Positions 25,701 through 33,954 of a DNA stretch of 64,000 bases are shown in pieces. Under the pieces are notes generated by a model. That model ran no database searches, was not told the DNA's origin, and saw nothing but the letters and a program-made list of their open reading frames with translations. Where the stretch lies: positions 1 through 64,000 of the forward strand of contig NZ_FNAP01000012.1 in NCBI RefSeq assembly GCF_900101965.1, in the 5' to 3' direction. The position numbers and the translations under genes were made by a program. Numbering within the stretch: the stretch's first letter is position 1; every line of letters starts with the position of its first letter. The stretch is from Rhodospira trueperi (GTDB lineage: Bacteria > Pseudomonadota > Alphaproteobacteria > Rhodospirillales > Rhodospirillaceae).

Positions 25701-27299
25701 CCAATCGAGCCGCGTATCAAGGTCGTCCCACCCCGGTTTGATCATCAAGGCGGAGATGTCGCCGAGCGCCTGTTCGGAATCCAGGTGGTAGCGCAGCTTG
25801 GCCTCGGCCTCTTTCAGGTCCGTGATGTCGAGGTGACTGATCGCGAGGTGCGTGATGGCTCCCTCGGCGTTCCGGATCGGGAACACGCTCGTGTCCAGGT
25901 GCAGAACCTCGCCGGGGCCCGTTCTTCGCAGTTCGAAAAGGCTTTGAAAGCGGGCGGTCACTCCCTTGGACAGGACCCTCCGGATCAGCTCTAGATGCCC
26001 GCCGTTCTGGGTCCGGTCGTCCTTGAACAGTTTGTAGTCGTTGAGGACCTCGGGTGCGCCAGTCGCGCGGAAAAGCGCAATGGCAGCGTGGTTGTAGCGG
26101 ACGACACGCCCCGTCGTGTCGAAAATGATCAATGGCATGGGGCTTTGTTCAATGATGCTGTTCAGGAACGCCTCAGATGAACGGATGTCTTGTTCCGCTT
26201 TTTTGCGTTCAGTAATATCTTGGGCAAAAGACAGGATTATTTCCTTGTCCCCGACTGATATGTAGTTTGCTGATATTTCGACGGAAAAGAAATGACCGTC
26301 TTTTGTCCTATGTCGCGTCTGAAAAACGTGAAGGTGATCTTTTCGCAGTTGAGCCCAGACTTCATAGAAAGCCTGGCGGGAGAAATCCGGGTCGAACACC
26401 TCGACGCCGGTTCCGATCAGTTCGTCACGATCGTATCCGAGGGACCGACAGCCCTGGTCGTTTATGTAGATAAGCTTCCCGTCGCTGTCGTGCCAGAAGA
26501 TGGCGATGGACGCCCGGTCAATGGAGATCTGGGTCAGTTGAAGGGCCTTTTCGGCCTGTTTGCTTTCGGTGATGTCCAGGTGTGTGCCCAGTATCCGAAA
26601 CGGGCGACCCATCTCGTCCCACTGCACCACGCGCGCAACGGCTCGAAACCACATGTAGTGACCGTCCGCATGCTGAAAGCGGAAATCGACGGCGATGTCC
26701 GTGCGGCGGCCCGATATGCAGTCGTCGTAGAGGCTTGCGATCTGATCTTGGTCCGTCGGATGGACCCACCCCTGCCATGTCGCGAGGTCCACCGCACGGC
26801 TCATATCGGGGCGCCCGAGCAGGGTGGCATGCGCCTCGCTGAACACAGCCTGTCCGGTGTTCAGGTCCAGCTCCCACAACGCCTGTCCCGACACATCGAG
26901 CGCGAGCGCCAGGCGTGCTTCGCTCTCGCGCAAGGTCACGTAGGACCTCTGGCCATTCGTTAGGGGGTAAGTGATGGCGCAGTTATGCTCCTGCCCGCCG
27001 ATGCGGACGTGGTGGGCGACGACCTCGACGTCACGCGTCGATCCGTCGCGTCGCCAATGCCGGCCCTGAAACCGGAGTCGGCGGGCGGCGCGCAAGGAGG
27101 CCCAATGCTCGGGCCACCGTTCAGCCGGGAAGTCCCGATTAATGTCCCAGATGGACAAGGCGACAAGTTCGTCATGACTGTATCCGAGGAACCCACACAC
27201 CGGCTCGGAGACATCAAGGATGCGACCGTCCGGGTCGATCCAGAACACCAGCGCATCGTCGTCGTGCGAGGCAGATTGGGAGTTCACGGTCAACTCCAC
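22794..27299 (-). CDS. Soluble PAS/GAF-rich sensor histidine kinase
   Basis: A 1501-aa kinase with no signal peptide or membrane segment. By eye the order is four PAS/PAC units (about 8-500), two GAF domains (about 510-680 and 690-865), three further PAS units (about 870-1225), a coiled-coil (SHLEDLVSERTAALQQAMNQ, about 1228-1255), HisKA with His1260 in LAHELNTPLGN, and HATPase with NLVSNSLTHGF and GSGLGLYIV. The LVSERTA coiled coil and HELNTPLGN box are typical of kinases that are the partners of DUF3369 response regulators. It lies 67 bp downstream of the REC-DUF3369-GGDEF-EAL gene on the same strand and is probably co-transcribed with it. Signals sensed are unknown. Confidence 0.9.
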   Translation of the reverse strand: MELTVNSQSASHDDDALVFWIDPDGRILDVSEPVCGFLGYSHDELVALSIWDINRDFPAERWPEHWASLRAARRLRFQGRHWRRDGSTRDVEVVAHHVRIGGQEHNCAITYPLTNGQRSYVTLRESEARLALALDVSGQALWELDLNTGQAVFSEAHATLLGRPDMSRAVDLATWQGWVHPTDQDQIASLYDDCISGRRTDIAVDFRFQHADGHYMWFRAVARVVQWDEMGRPFRILGTHLDITESKQAEKALQLTQISIDRASIAIFWHDSDGKLIYINDQGCRSLGYDRDELIGTGVEVFDPDFSRQAFYEVWAQLRKDHLHVFQTRHRTKDGHFFSVEISANYISVGDKEIILSFAQDITERKKAEQDIRSSEAFLNSIIEQSPMPLIIFDTTGRVVRYNHAAIALFRATGAPEVLNDYKLFKDDRTQNGGHLELIRRVLSKGVTARFQSLFELRRTGPGEVLHLDTSVFPIRNAEGAITHLAISHLDITDLKEAEAKLRYHLDSEQALGDISALMIKPGWDDLDTRLDWMLARIGDLTRADRTYLFSISPDGSTATNTHEWCAPDVVPQIQDLQALPVSDYASFFHRLGEGQVIAVRTSDSDHDLRFKPTLLEPGLHALICIPVIGGNRLLGFLGLDALKRRRPWSENDVRFLRLVAEIIAHTWQHLASYQAQREHMRFLESLDRISRILTRPERDASILADLTQELRDIFQAGRAYLLHPCDPDAKTIEVTMEAAQTDYAGVLPESRVIEPNETLRAVFRQALARKGPVMTGFEPESEDFKAYGTRSRMAIALRPQAQEPWQLGLHQCDAPRDWTENEQRLFQAIAERIEDALSGWLLLRQLTESESRYRAVFDNAMDAIIVNDTEGRILAVNDSMLRMFGLEDGEASTYSVMDLGGPEHDAHQHRALWSRLIEGGIERSEWIARRPKDGSLFPVEALIRAIPFGDGRAILANVRDMTDRKRAEEALRQSEERFAKAFRANPAAMIISTIEDGRIIDANDRWLDLFGASLEDLIGRTTTEAGVWQSPLDRTNAIEQLQRDGMVRDIPIVFYTSTGTPLDILWSAEIISIGDEKVFLSSIHDLTEQKRAERAQRESEARLSAAIESIPFDFFLLDIDGRYVMQNSASRRRWGDVIGQRAADTTVHQGRDARWEAKLNGVRAGEIVDEELQVAANRDVRFFRNVLAPVKDGETLRGIVELTVDITARKNAENELNTYRSHLEDLVSERTAALQQAMNQLMQAEKLASLGNLVAGLAHELNTPLGNARMVASTLGEHLVGLATAVEGGALRRSHLMEFLQTGRESVDLLERNTVRAADLISHVKEVAIDQTSVRRRVFNLLQTTEEVLSTMRPTLKRTDHRIEVDIPPDLEMDSFPGPLEQIITNLVSNSLTHGFAGKPSGVIRIGARALGQKSILFSHADDGVGIPPDVQARVFDPFFTTRLGQGGSGLGLYIVYNLVTGALGGKIEVKSGNGEAGTTFILTLPHCAPERESSQKIGA

Positions 27300-27366
27300 T
27301 GCCGGTCGATTGACGGGGCCAAGCCCGCCCCCAAAGGGGCCGGCGCAAGGACAGGTTCAACGGCCT

Positions 27367-29574
27367 CTATCGCTGCGCGGCCAACCAAGCTTCGAACTCT
27401 TTCGCTGGCATGGGCCGCCCGAACAGATACCCCTGGCCCTCCTGACATCCCATCTTCAGGAGTTGCCGGCGCTGCTCCTCCTGCTCGACGCCCTCGGCGA
27501 TGGTCACGAGATGCAACTGGTGTCCCAGCGCGATCACCAGTTCGGCAATGCCCGTGGCGTCGCCGTCCTCACCGATTTCCTTGACGAAGCTGCGGTCGAC
27601 TTTCAGGCGGTCGACGTTGAGCTGTTTGAGCACGCTCAGGGATGAATACCCGGTTCCGAAATCGTCCATCGCCACGGAGATCCCCATGCGACGGATCTCC
27701 TGGATCTTGGCCGTGGTGGAGTCGATGTGGCCGATGGCCACGGACTCGGTCAGTTCCAGTTCAAGCTGCCCCGGGTCCACCTGGCAGTCGTGCACGGCGC
27801 GTCCCAAGGCAGGAACGAACCCAGGTTCGCGAAACTGCGTGTGGGAGACGTTGATGGCCATGCGGAAGGTCACATGGCCAAGGTCGGTGAGACGCTTCAA
27901 ATGCCGACAGGCCGTGCGCAGGACCCACTCGCCGATGGGGACCGTCAGGCCGGATTGCTCCGCCAGGGGGATGAACTTGTCCGGCGGGATCGACCGGCCG
28001 TCGTCCGTTTGCCAGCGCAGCAACGCCTCCGCGCCCAGGACCTTGCCACTGATCAGATCGACCTGCGGCTGGTAGGCCAGGAAGAGGCGTTCTGCGGAAA
28101 ACGCCACCCGCAAATCCGTCAACATGCGGATGCGTTCCCGGGCCGCCGCGCTGAGGTCTTCAGAAAACAAGGTTGCCCGGCCACGCTTGAGCACCTTGGC
28201 CTGTTTCAGGGCAATGCTGGCATTCTTCAGCATGTCCGCGTTTGCGTTCTGTTGCTGGCCGACCTTGATGAGGCTGGCGGTCGCCGACACGCGCAGCATC
28301 TCGCCATTCAAATCGAAGGGCGCGGCGAAGATGGCCTCGATCCGGCTGGACGTGACCAGGTCCGCCGATCCAAGCACGCTAAACGTGTCGCTGCCGACCC
28401 GGGCCAGAACCGCCGCCGGCGTGAAGACACTGGTCAACCGGCGCGAGACGGCCTCCAACACCCGGTCGCCGAAGTCGTGGTCGAGCACCGTGTTCATCTC
28501 GGCGAAGTCATCCACGTCGACCAAAGCGAGAACCGTGTCCTTGCCGTTGACACGCCCGTCGACGATCTCGATGAACCCTTTGCGGTTCGGCACGCGGAGA
28601 AGTGGATCCGTGTAGGCGTAGTCGTAAAGGCGCTGCTGGAGCAGGACGTTCTCGAATCCCACCGTGGCATTGGCGCAGAACACCTCGAGAAGGTTCTTGC
28701 TGACCGCGTCGGGCTCTTTTTCCACGTCGATATACGCGGCAATACCGGCTGTCTCACTGACGCCGAAAAAGAAGCACATGCCGTGCGCCATCACGTGCTG
28801 CCGGCTGTCCAGGCAGTCGCACAGGGCACGGCGCATGGCGCTGTCCGGCAGGTCCTCCAGAAGGCGGTCGATCAGGTCCCGGTACCGGCCGGCCGCGGCG
28901 ATCACCCGGGGCGGCGAGCCGTCCGACGCGGTCACGGCGCAGATCAGGCCCTCCGGCTCGATCCCCAGCATCGCGCTGAGCTGCGTGACGACGCCCTCCG
29001 CGTAGAGCCGGAAGGCCCGCAGCTTCGCAAGGCCGGTGCTGGCGGAGATGATCAACTCCAGGCCTTTCCGGTTCATCTCCAACTGGTGGATTTGCCAGTA
29101 GGACCGGATCGCCGCCGCCAAGGTCGTGAACAGACGAATGCGGGTCAGTTCGGATTTGGTCTTGTAGTCGTTGATATCATAGGTGCGAATCGTATCGATT
29201 TCCGGTGCGTAACCCGGCTGGCCCGTCCGGAGAACGATCCGAACCGACCTGTTTTCCAGTTCGTTGCGGATCCGGCGGACCAGTTGAAGGCCAGCGTCTT
29301 CGGTTTCCATGACCACGTCGAGCAACACGACTGCGATGTCAGTCTGGTCGCCCAGAACCTGGTAGGCCTCCTCCGCCGAATACGCGTGAAAGAGCCGAAC
29401 CATCCGCCCTTCGATAAGCAGATCACGCAAGGCGAGCTGCGTGGCTTCATGGACATCAACCTCATCATCGACGACGAGGACGGGCCAAGATTGAAGTACC
29501 TCGGATGGACTTTCGACGTCGTCTTCAGCAAATGTGAATGACGCATCTTCGTCCAAAAGGCGTCCATCAGACAT
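27367..29574 (-). CDS. Response regulator REC-DUF3369-GGDEF(degenerate)-EAL
   Basis: A 735-aa cytoplasmic regulator. The receiver (about 30-155) has phosphoacceptor Asp86 in VVLLDVVME and acidic pocket VVDDE; residues about 160-320 fit DUF3369; the GGDEF-like domain (about 320-475) carries GSDTF at 394-398 in place of GGDEF and so should not make c-di-GMP; the EAL domain (about 485-735) is intact with EAL 516-518, ELTESV, DDFGTGYSSL, KVDRSF, AEGVE and QGYLFGRP. It is most likely a phosphorylation-controlled c-di-GMP phosphodiesterase. It is the first gene of a pair with the 1501-aa kinase. Confidence 0.9.
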   Translation of the reverse strand: MSDGRLLDEDASFTFAEDDVESPSEVLQSWPVLVVDDEVDVHEATQLALRDLLIEGRMVRLFHAYSAEEAYQVLGDQTDIAVVLLDVVMETEDAGLQLVRRIRNELENRSVRIVLRTGQPGYAPEIDTIRTYDINDYKTKSELTRIRLFTTLAAAIRSYWQIHQLEMNRKGLELIISASTGLAKLRAFRLYAEGVVTQLSAMLGIEPEGLICAVTASDGSPPRVIAAAGRYRDLIDRLLEDLPDSAMRRALCDCLDSRQHVMAHGMCFFFGVSETAGIAAYIDVEKEPDAVSKNLLEVFCANATVGFENVLLQQRLYDYAYTDPLLRVPNRKGFIEIVDGRVNGKDTVLALVDVDDFAEMNTVLDHDFGDRVLEAVSRRLTSVFTPAAVLARVGSDTFSVLGSADLVTSSRIEAIFAAPFDLNGEMLRVSATASLIKVGQQQNANADMLKNASIALKQAKVLKRGRATLFSEDLSAAARERIRMLTDLRVAFSAERLFLAYQPQVDLISGKVLGAEALLRWQTDDGRSIPPDKFIPLAEQSGLTVPIGEWVLRTACRHLKRLTDLGHVTFRMAINVSHTQFREPGFVPALGRAVHDCQVDPGQLELELTESVAIGHIDSTTAKIQEIRRMGISVAMDDFGTGYSSLSVLKQLNVDRLKVDRSFVKEIGEDGDATGIAELVIALGHQLHLVTIAEGVEQEEQRRQLLKMGCQEGQGYLFGRPMPAKEFEAWLAAQR

Positions 29575-30461
29575 CAGTCAACCGCCGACTGCGCTTTGGT
29601 GTGTTAGAGGCCATACTGCTTCAATCGCGGAAAAAAGACAACATTGCGTCACTCAACGTTGCCCCCCTGGAAGAGCTTTGGATGTTAGCCCTAGCACCCG
29701 GATCGTCTGAAAAATAGCGCGGTTTCGTTGGAAGGCTCCCGCGATTCCTCACTTCACCGTAGGCGGACGTCGTCTCCGTACCCCGCGCCACGATGCCGTC
29801 CAGCACGGCAAGAACATCGCGTTTGGCAATGGTGCTGATCAGCCGGCCCTGCCGGGAGGTGACGCCAGGCTCAATTGGCAACGCACAGCGATACTCGCGC
29901 ACGGCCCCGGGACGGGTGTTGCGCTCGGCTTAGCTGGTGATGAACTCGGCAGCGGCAAGAGGCGTGTGACCGCCGCTGCGGTGAGCTTCGTGTTCGGCAT
30001 CGGCCGCTCCCTTCCGAGGTACCGCCGAGGCACCGAAAACCGGAGGAGAGGATATGGAGGGGGTTCAGAGAGATGGTATCGGATCCGAAGGGACGGAACA
30101 ACGCAGTGGATCACGTTCCCCAGGGCGGGCGCCACCCTTCCGTGGGTGTCGCGCCAATTCATGCCGCGCCAATCCATGAAGTGTTGTTTCCCAACGGACC
30201 TACCACCTTACGACGCTAGGCCATGTCACTGTCACGGTAGCGTTGTTCTGCGGCTTCGGCCGCCCTATCATGCCAAAATCACGAGTTATCGATCCCCCCG
30301 CGGTAGGGAGAGCACATCTCCCTCCGGTTCTGGGGCCAAGTCCCGCCCGAAAACCTGCGCGACGCGGGCCGGCCCAAGGGTCAGGCCGTCGCGGCATGGT
30401 TGTGGTTAGGGGCCGGCGGCGGATCGGCCGGGAACTCTGGTCAAGGAGCGACGGAACAGCC
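29575..30461. other. Intergenic region with integrase relic
   Basis: 887 bp without an intact gene. It contains a decayed tyrosine recombinase (29752-30000). From 30001 to 30461 only one feature stands out: a perfect GCGGC-TTCG-GCCGC tetraloop hairpin at 30250-30263 with no T-tract. AAGGAG at about 30443 serves the MoxR-type gene. No tRNA or att core was found. Confidence 0.55.
29752..30000 (-). pseudogene. Tyrosine recombinase (P4-type integrase) relic
   Basis: Minus-strand remnants in two frames. From 30000 a start MPNTKLTAAAVTRLLP matches the N-terminus of P4-type integrases (MPKLKLTDAAVERL pattern). In another frame, codons at about 29842-29752 read LISTIAKRDVLAVLDGIVAR, matching the integrase core-binding segment (ISEITKRDVLALLDDIVDRG). 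The large part between these and all of the catalytic domain are missing. It indicates that a genomic island once integrated close to the yeh-like cluster or the signalling block. Confidence 0.6.
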
Positions 30462-31553
30462 ATGGAACCGGACATCCAGCAAGCCCCCGCCGAGGTGCGC
30501 TACGCCGAGGATCTGGCCCGGCTGGCCGCCGTGGATCGCGGGCCGAAACCCAAGGGGTGGGTGTTGTCGCCGCGCGCCGTGCGCCGGTTCGTGTTGGGCG
30601 ACCCCGATCTTGGCATCGTCCAGAAGTTCTATGGTGACGACTCACTGGTCGACCGGTGCATCGTCTCCCTGATGGGCCAGCAGGGCCTGATGATGGTGGG
30701 CGAGCCGGGCACCGCCAAGTCGATGCTCTCCGAACTGCTGGCCGCCGCCATCAGCGGGGATTCGCGTCTGGTGGTTCAGGGGTCGGCCGGCGTGATCGAG
30801 GACCACCTGCGCTACGGCTGGAATTACGCGCTCCTGCTGGCAGAAGGGCCGAGCGAACGGGCCCTGGTGCCGTCGCCGATCCTGACCGCCATGCGCGCGG
30901 GCAAGATCGCCCGCATCGAGGAACTGACGCGCTGTCCGCCCGAGGTGCAGGACGCCATGATCTCCCTACTGTCGGAAAAGACCGTGGTCATCCCGGAACT
31001 TGGGGCCGGCGCCGAGGTCCGCGCCGTGGCCGGCTTCAACGTCATCGGCACCGCCAACCTCCGCGATCTGGGGGTGAACGAGATGTCCAGCGCGTTGAAG
31101 CGGCGGTTCAACTTCGAGACCGTCCACCCCATTGCCGACCCGGTGTTCGAGAAACGCCTGGTGGCGACGCAACTGCGGGAGCGGATGGCCGACCATCCCG
31201 CTGATGTGGCTATGGGCGACGACGTTTTGGATCTTCTGGTCTCGGTGTTCCGGGACCTCCGCACCGGCCGCACCGCCGACGGGGCCGCGGTCGACAAACC
31301 CAGAAGCGTGATGTCCACGGCCGAGGCGGTGAACGTGGCCCAAGCGGCGGTCCTGGAGGCCGCCTACCTGGACGAGGGGCCGGTGACCGGTGCCCACGTC
31401 GGCCGGCAGTTGCGCGGGGTTGCGTTCAAGGACGACGGCGACGACGCCCGCAAGCTACGCGCCTACGCCGACACCATCGCCCAAGCCCGCGCCGAACGCA
31501 GCCGCGCCTGGGCCGCCTTCGCGAAAACGGTGAAGGCCGGACTGCATGGATGA
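30462..31553 (+). CDS. MoxR-type AAA+ ATPase (YehL-like)
   Basis: A 363-aa AAA+ ATPase. Walker A GEPGTAKS at residues 80-87; a Walker B-like/sensor region in the segment with ARIEELTRCPPEVQDAMISLL; sensor-1 in NVIGTANLRDLGVNEM; arginine finger region ALKRRFNFE. The MoxR group acts with VWA proteins as chaperone-like remodelling complexes. It corresponds to E. coli YehL, and the following genes match the E. coli yeh order. Start ATG 30462 has AAGGAG 14 bases upstream; the open frame extends further 5' without family likeness. Its 3' end overlaps the next gene by 8 bp. Confidence 0.9.
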   Translation: MEPDIQQAPAEVRYAEDLARLAAVDRGPKPKGWVLSPRAVRRFVLGDPDLGIVQKFYGDDSLVDRCIVSLMGQQGLMMVGEPGTAKSMLSELLAAAISGDSRLVVQGSAGVIEDHLRYGWNYALLLAEGPSERALVPSPILTAMRAGKIARIEELTRCPPEVQDAMISLLSEKTVVIPELGAGAEVRAVAGFNVIGTANLRDLGVNEMSSALKRRFNFETVHPIADPVFEKRLVATQLRERMADHPADVAMGDDVLDLLVSVFRDLRTGRTADGAAVDKPRSVMSTAEAVNVAQAAVLEAAYLDEGPVTGAHVGRQLRGVAFKDDGDDARKLRAYADTIAQARAERSRAWAAFAKTVKAGLHG

Positions 31554-33951
31554 CGATCCGCCCTGCGCCGATCCCCTGTTCGACAGGGTCCTCCGTCGCC
31601 TGACTCAGGCCGACCGGGGACTCCATTTCGCGCCGATCCGCCACCACTCGCCGGCGTGCGCCTGGGCGGTCCGGCAGATGATCCGCGATGTTCGCCCCCG
31701 GCAGGTGCTGATCGAAACCCCCAGTGATTTCCACGAGCACATCCCGGCGCTGCTGGACCCGGCGACCCGCCCGCCGGTGGCCATCGCCGCCTTGATCGAT
31801 CACCCGCAGCGCCCGCGCGTGGTGGCCTACGCCCCCTACTGCGACCACTCGCCGGAGTATGTGGCCCTGCGCGAGGGGGCCGCCCAGGGCGCCCGCCTGC
31901 GCTTCATTGATCTCCCTTTGGCAATCCGAGTGGAGGACAACGAGCCGCCGGCCGAACAGCCCCTGCCGCTGCTGGAGGATCCTCGTTTCGACAGCAGCGA
32001 CTACGTGGCCGATCTGGCGCGACGAACCGGCTGCCGGGACGGGTTCGAACTCTGGGATCATCTGTTCGAGCGGCAGCTCGGCGGCCGGGACTGGCGCGCC
32101 TTTTTCGAACAGGTCGGCGCCTACTGCACCGGCATCCGCAGGACCACCGGCGCCGCCGCGATCACCGCGTCGGGATGGGATCGGCGCGAAGCCCACATGC
32201 GGGCGGCCCTCGCCGAGGCCATGAAAGATGAAGGACCGGTGGTCGTGGTGATCGGCGGCTTTCATCTGGCCGCCCTGGTCGACCCAGGGGCGCCGCCGCC
32301 CTCCCGGCCCGGGACCCGCGCCACGACCCGTTCCTACCTCATCCGGTACGGATACGCGGCGATGGACGCACTGTCCGGCTATGCGGCCGGGTTGCCGCAG
32401 CCGGGGTACTATGCGGCGCTCTGGCAGCGGGCGATGGCCGCCGACGGGGTGCCGCACTGGCATGACGCGACCCTGGACTTGGTAACGGAGTTCGCGGGCG
32501 CCATGCGCGCCGCCGGGCAGGCCATTCCGGTTCCGACGCAGGTGGAATGGCTGCGTCTGGCCGAGGGCCTGGGAACCCTGCGAGGACGGCCGGGCGCCTT
32601 TCGGCACGACCTGATCGACGCCGCGCGCTCCGCCCTGGTCAAGGGCGAGGCCGGCGAGCCAGAGGCCTGGACTGCTCGGCTGATCGCGTTCCTGCGCGGC
32701 TCCGCCCTGGGAGAGGTTCCGTCGACGGCCCTGTCCCTGCCCCTGGTGGACGACGCCCGCCGCCGCGCGGCCACCCATCGGCTGGAGATCGACGACACGG
32801 CCCAGCGGCGGCGCAAGCTCGATCTGCGCCGCAAGCCCGCGCATCTGGCGGCGTCGCGCTTTCTGCATGCCATGGCGATGCTGGGCACCGGCTTCGCGCG
32901 CCGCGAGGCCGGTCCGGACTTCGTCGACGGCCGGCGCACCGACCTGTTGTTCGAGGACTGGGCCTACGCCTGGACCCCGTCGGTGGACGGACGCCTGATT
33001 GAGGTCTCGGATCTGGGCGACGACGTGCCCACGGCCTGCCTGCGGCTGTTCGAGCGCCGCTGGCGGGCCTTGTCCGACGACGGCCGCGGCGACGATCTGG
33101 ACGGATGGTTGCGCCTGTTCGCCCAGGGCCTTGTTGTCGGGTTGGGGGCGAAGCTGACGCCCTTCCTGGCGGCCCTGTCCGCCGCGATCCGGAGCCACGG
33201 GGAGTTCGCCGCCGTCGCTGCGGCCCTGCGCCGGCTGCAGGTCCTGGCCCTGTCGCGCGGTCCGCTGGGCATCCCGCCAGAGATCGATGTCACCGACCTG
33301 CTCGGCACGGCCTATCACCGCCTGGTGTTCCTCTGCGACACCCTGCCGCAGACCCCGGCGGACTTGGTGGCCGCGCGACTGCGGGGCCTGCGCGTAGTCA
33401 TCGAGGTCCTGCGGGGACCGGGGGGAGAGGCGCTCAACCCCGACCTGTTCGACGACGCCATCGACCGCGTCGTCGATGCCCAGCCCAGGCCGGAGATCCT
33501 CGGGGCGGTGTTGGCCCTGTGCGTCCAGTCCGGGCGCCGTTCGGACGCCGATCTGGTGGCCGCGACGGAGGGACACTTCGCGGGATCCCTGGCCTCGCCG
33601 GAGGATCGCACCGGCGTGGTGCGCGGCGTTCTGGCCACCGCGCCGGCCCTGGTGTGGCAGGTGGAGGCCCTGCTGGGCAGCATCGACCGCCTTCTGACCA
33701 GCCTGTCCGAAGACGACTTCCTGACCCTTCTTCCCCATCTGCGGCTGGCGTTCACCGCCCTAAGCCCGGGGGAGACCGATCGGCTGGCCCGCCGGCTGGC
33801 CGAACTGCACGGCTGCGGCATCGCCGCGCTCATGCCGGATCCGGGTGCCGCCTGGAGCCCCGACGACGTGCGGCGCGCCACCCTCGCGGACCGGGCCGTG
33901 CGGGGCTCCATCGCCGCCGACGGGCTCGGCACCTGGCTGCTAGGGGAGTGA
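31546..33951 (+). CDS. DUF5682 family protein (YehM-like)
   Basis: An 801-aa protein without signal peptide or membrane segment. The N-terminal LHFAPIRHHSPACAWAVRQM and VLIETPSDFHEHIPALLDP are the hallmark of DUF5682, the family of E. coli YehM. The middle contains GPVVVVIGGFHLAALV and a large mixed helical C-terminal half. The biochemical function is unknown; it is always associated with MoxR and VWA partners, so it is probably a part or substrate adaptor of that complex. Start ATG 31546 overlaps the ATPase gene by 8 bp (coupled translation). Confidence 0.85.
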   Translation: MDDDPPCADPLFDRVLRRLTQADRGLHFAPIRHHSPACAWAVRQMIRDVRPRQVLIETPSDFHEHIPALLDPATRPPVAIAALIDHPQRPRVVAYAPYCDHSPEYVALREGAAQGARLRFIDLPLAIRVEDNEPPAEQPLPLLEDPRFDSSDYVADLARRTGCRDGFELWDHLFERQLGGRDWRAFFEQVGAYCTGIRRTTGAAAITASGWDRREAHMRAALAEAMKDEGPVVVVIGGFHLAALVDPGAPPPSRPGTRATTRSYLIRYGYAAMDALSGYAAGLPQPGYYAALWQRAMAADGVPHWHDATLDLVTEFAGAMRAAGQAIPVPTQVEWLRLAEGLGTLRGRPGAFRHDLIDAARSALVKGEAGEPEAWTARLIAFLRGSALGEVPSTALSLPLVDDARRRAATHRLEIDDTAQRRRKLDLRRKPAHLAASRFLHAMAMLGTGFARREAGPDFVDGRRTDLLFEDWAYAWTPSVDGRLIEVSDLGDDVPTACLRLFERRWRALSDDGRGDDLDGWLRLFAQGLVVGLGAKLTPFLAALSAAIRSHGEFAAVAAALRRLQVLALSRGPLGIPPEIDVTDLLGTAYHRLVFLCDTLPQTPADLVAARLRGLRVVIEVLRGPGGEALNPDLFDDAIDRVVDAQPRPEILGAVLALCVQSGRRSDADLVAATEGHFAGSLASPEDRTGVVRGVLATAPALVWQVEALLGSIDRLLTSLSEDDFLTLLPHLRLAFTALSPGETDRLARRLAELHGCGIAALMPDPGAAWSPDDVRRATLADRAVRGSIAADGLGTWLLGE

Positions 33952-33954
33952 TTC

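Noticed and set aside
29575-30461. tRNA gene as the integrase target site
   Set aside because: No cloverleaf-compatible sequence with a T-loop GTTCGA motif and acceptor stem was found near the integrase relic.
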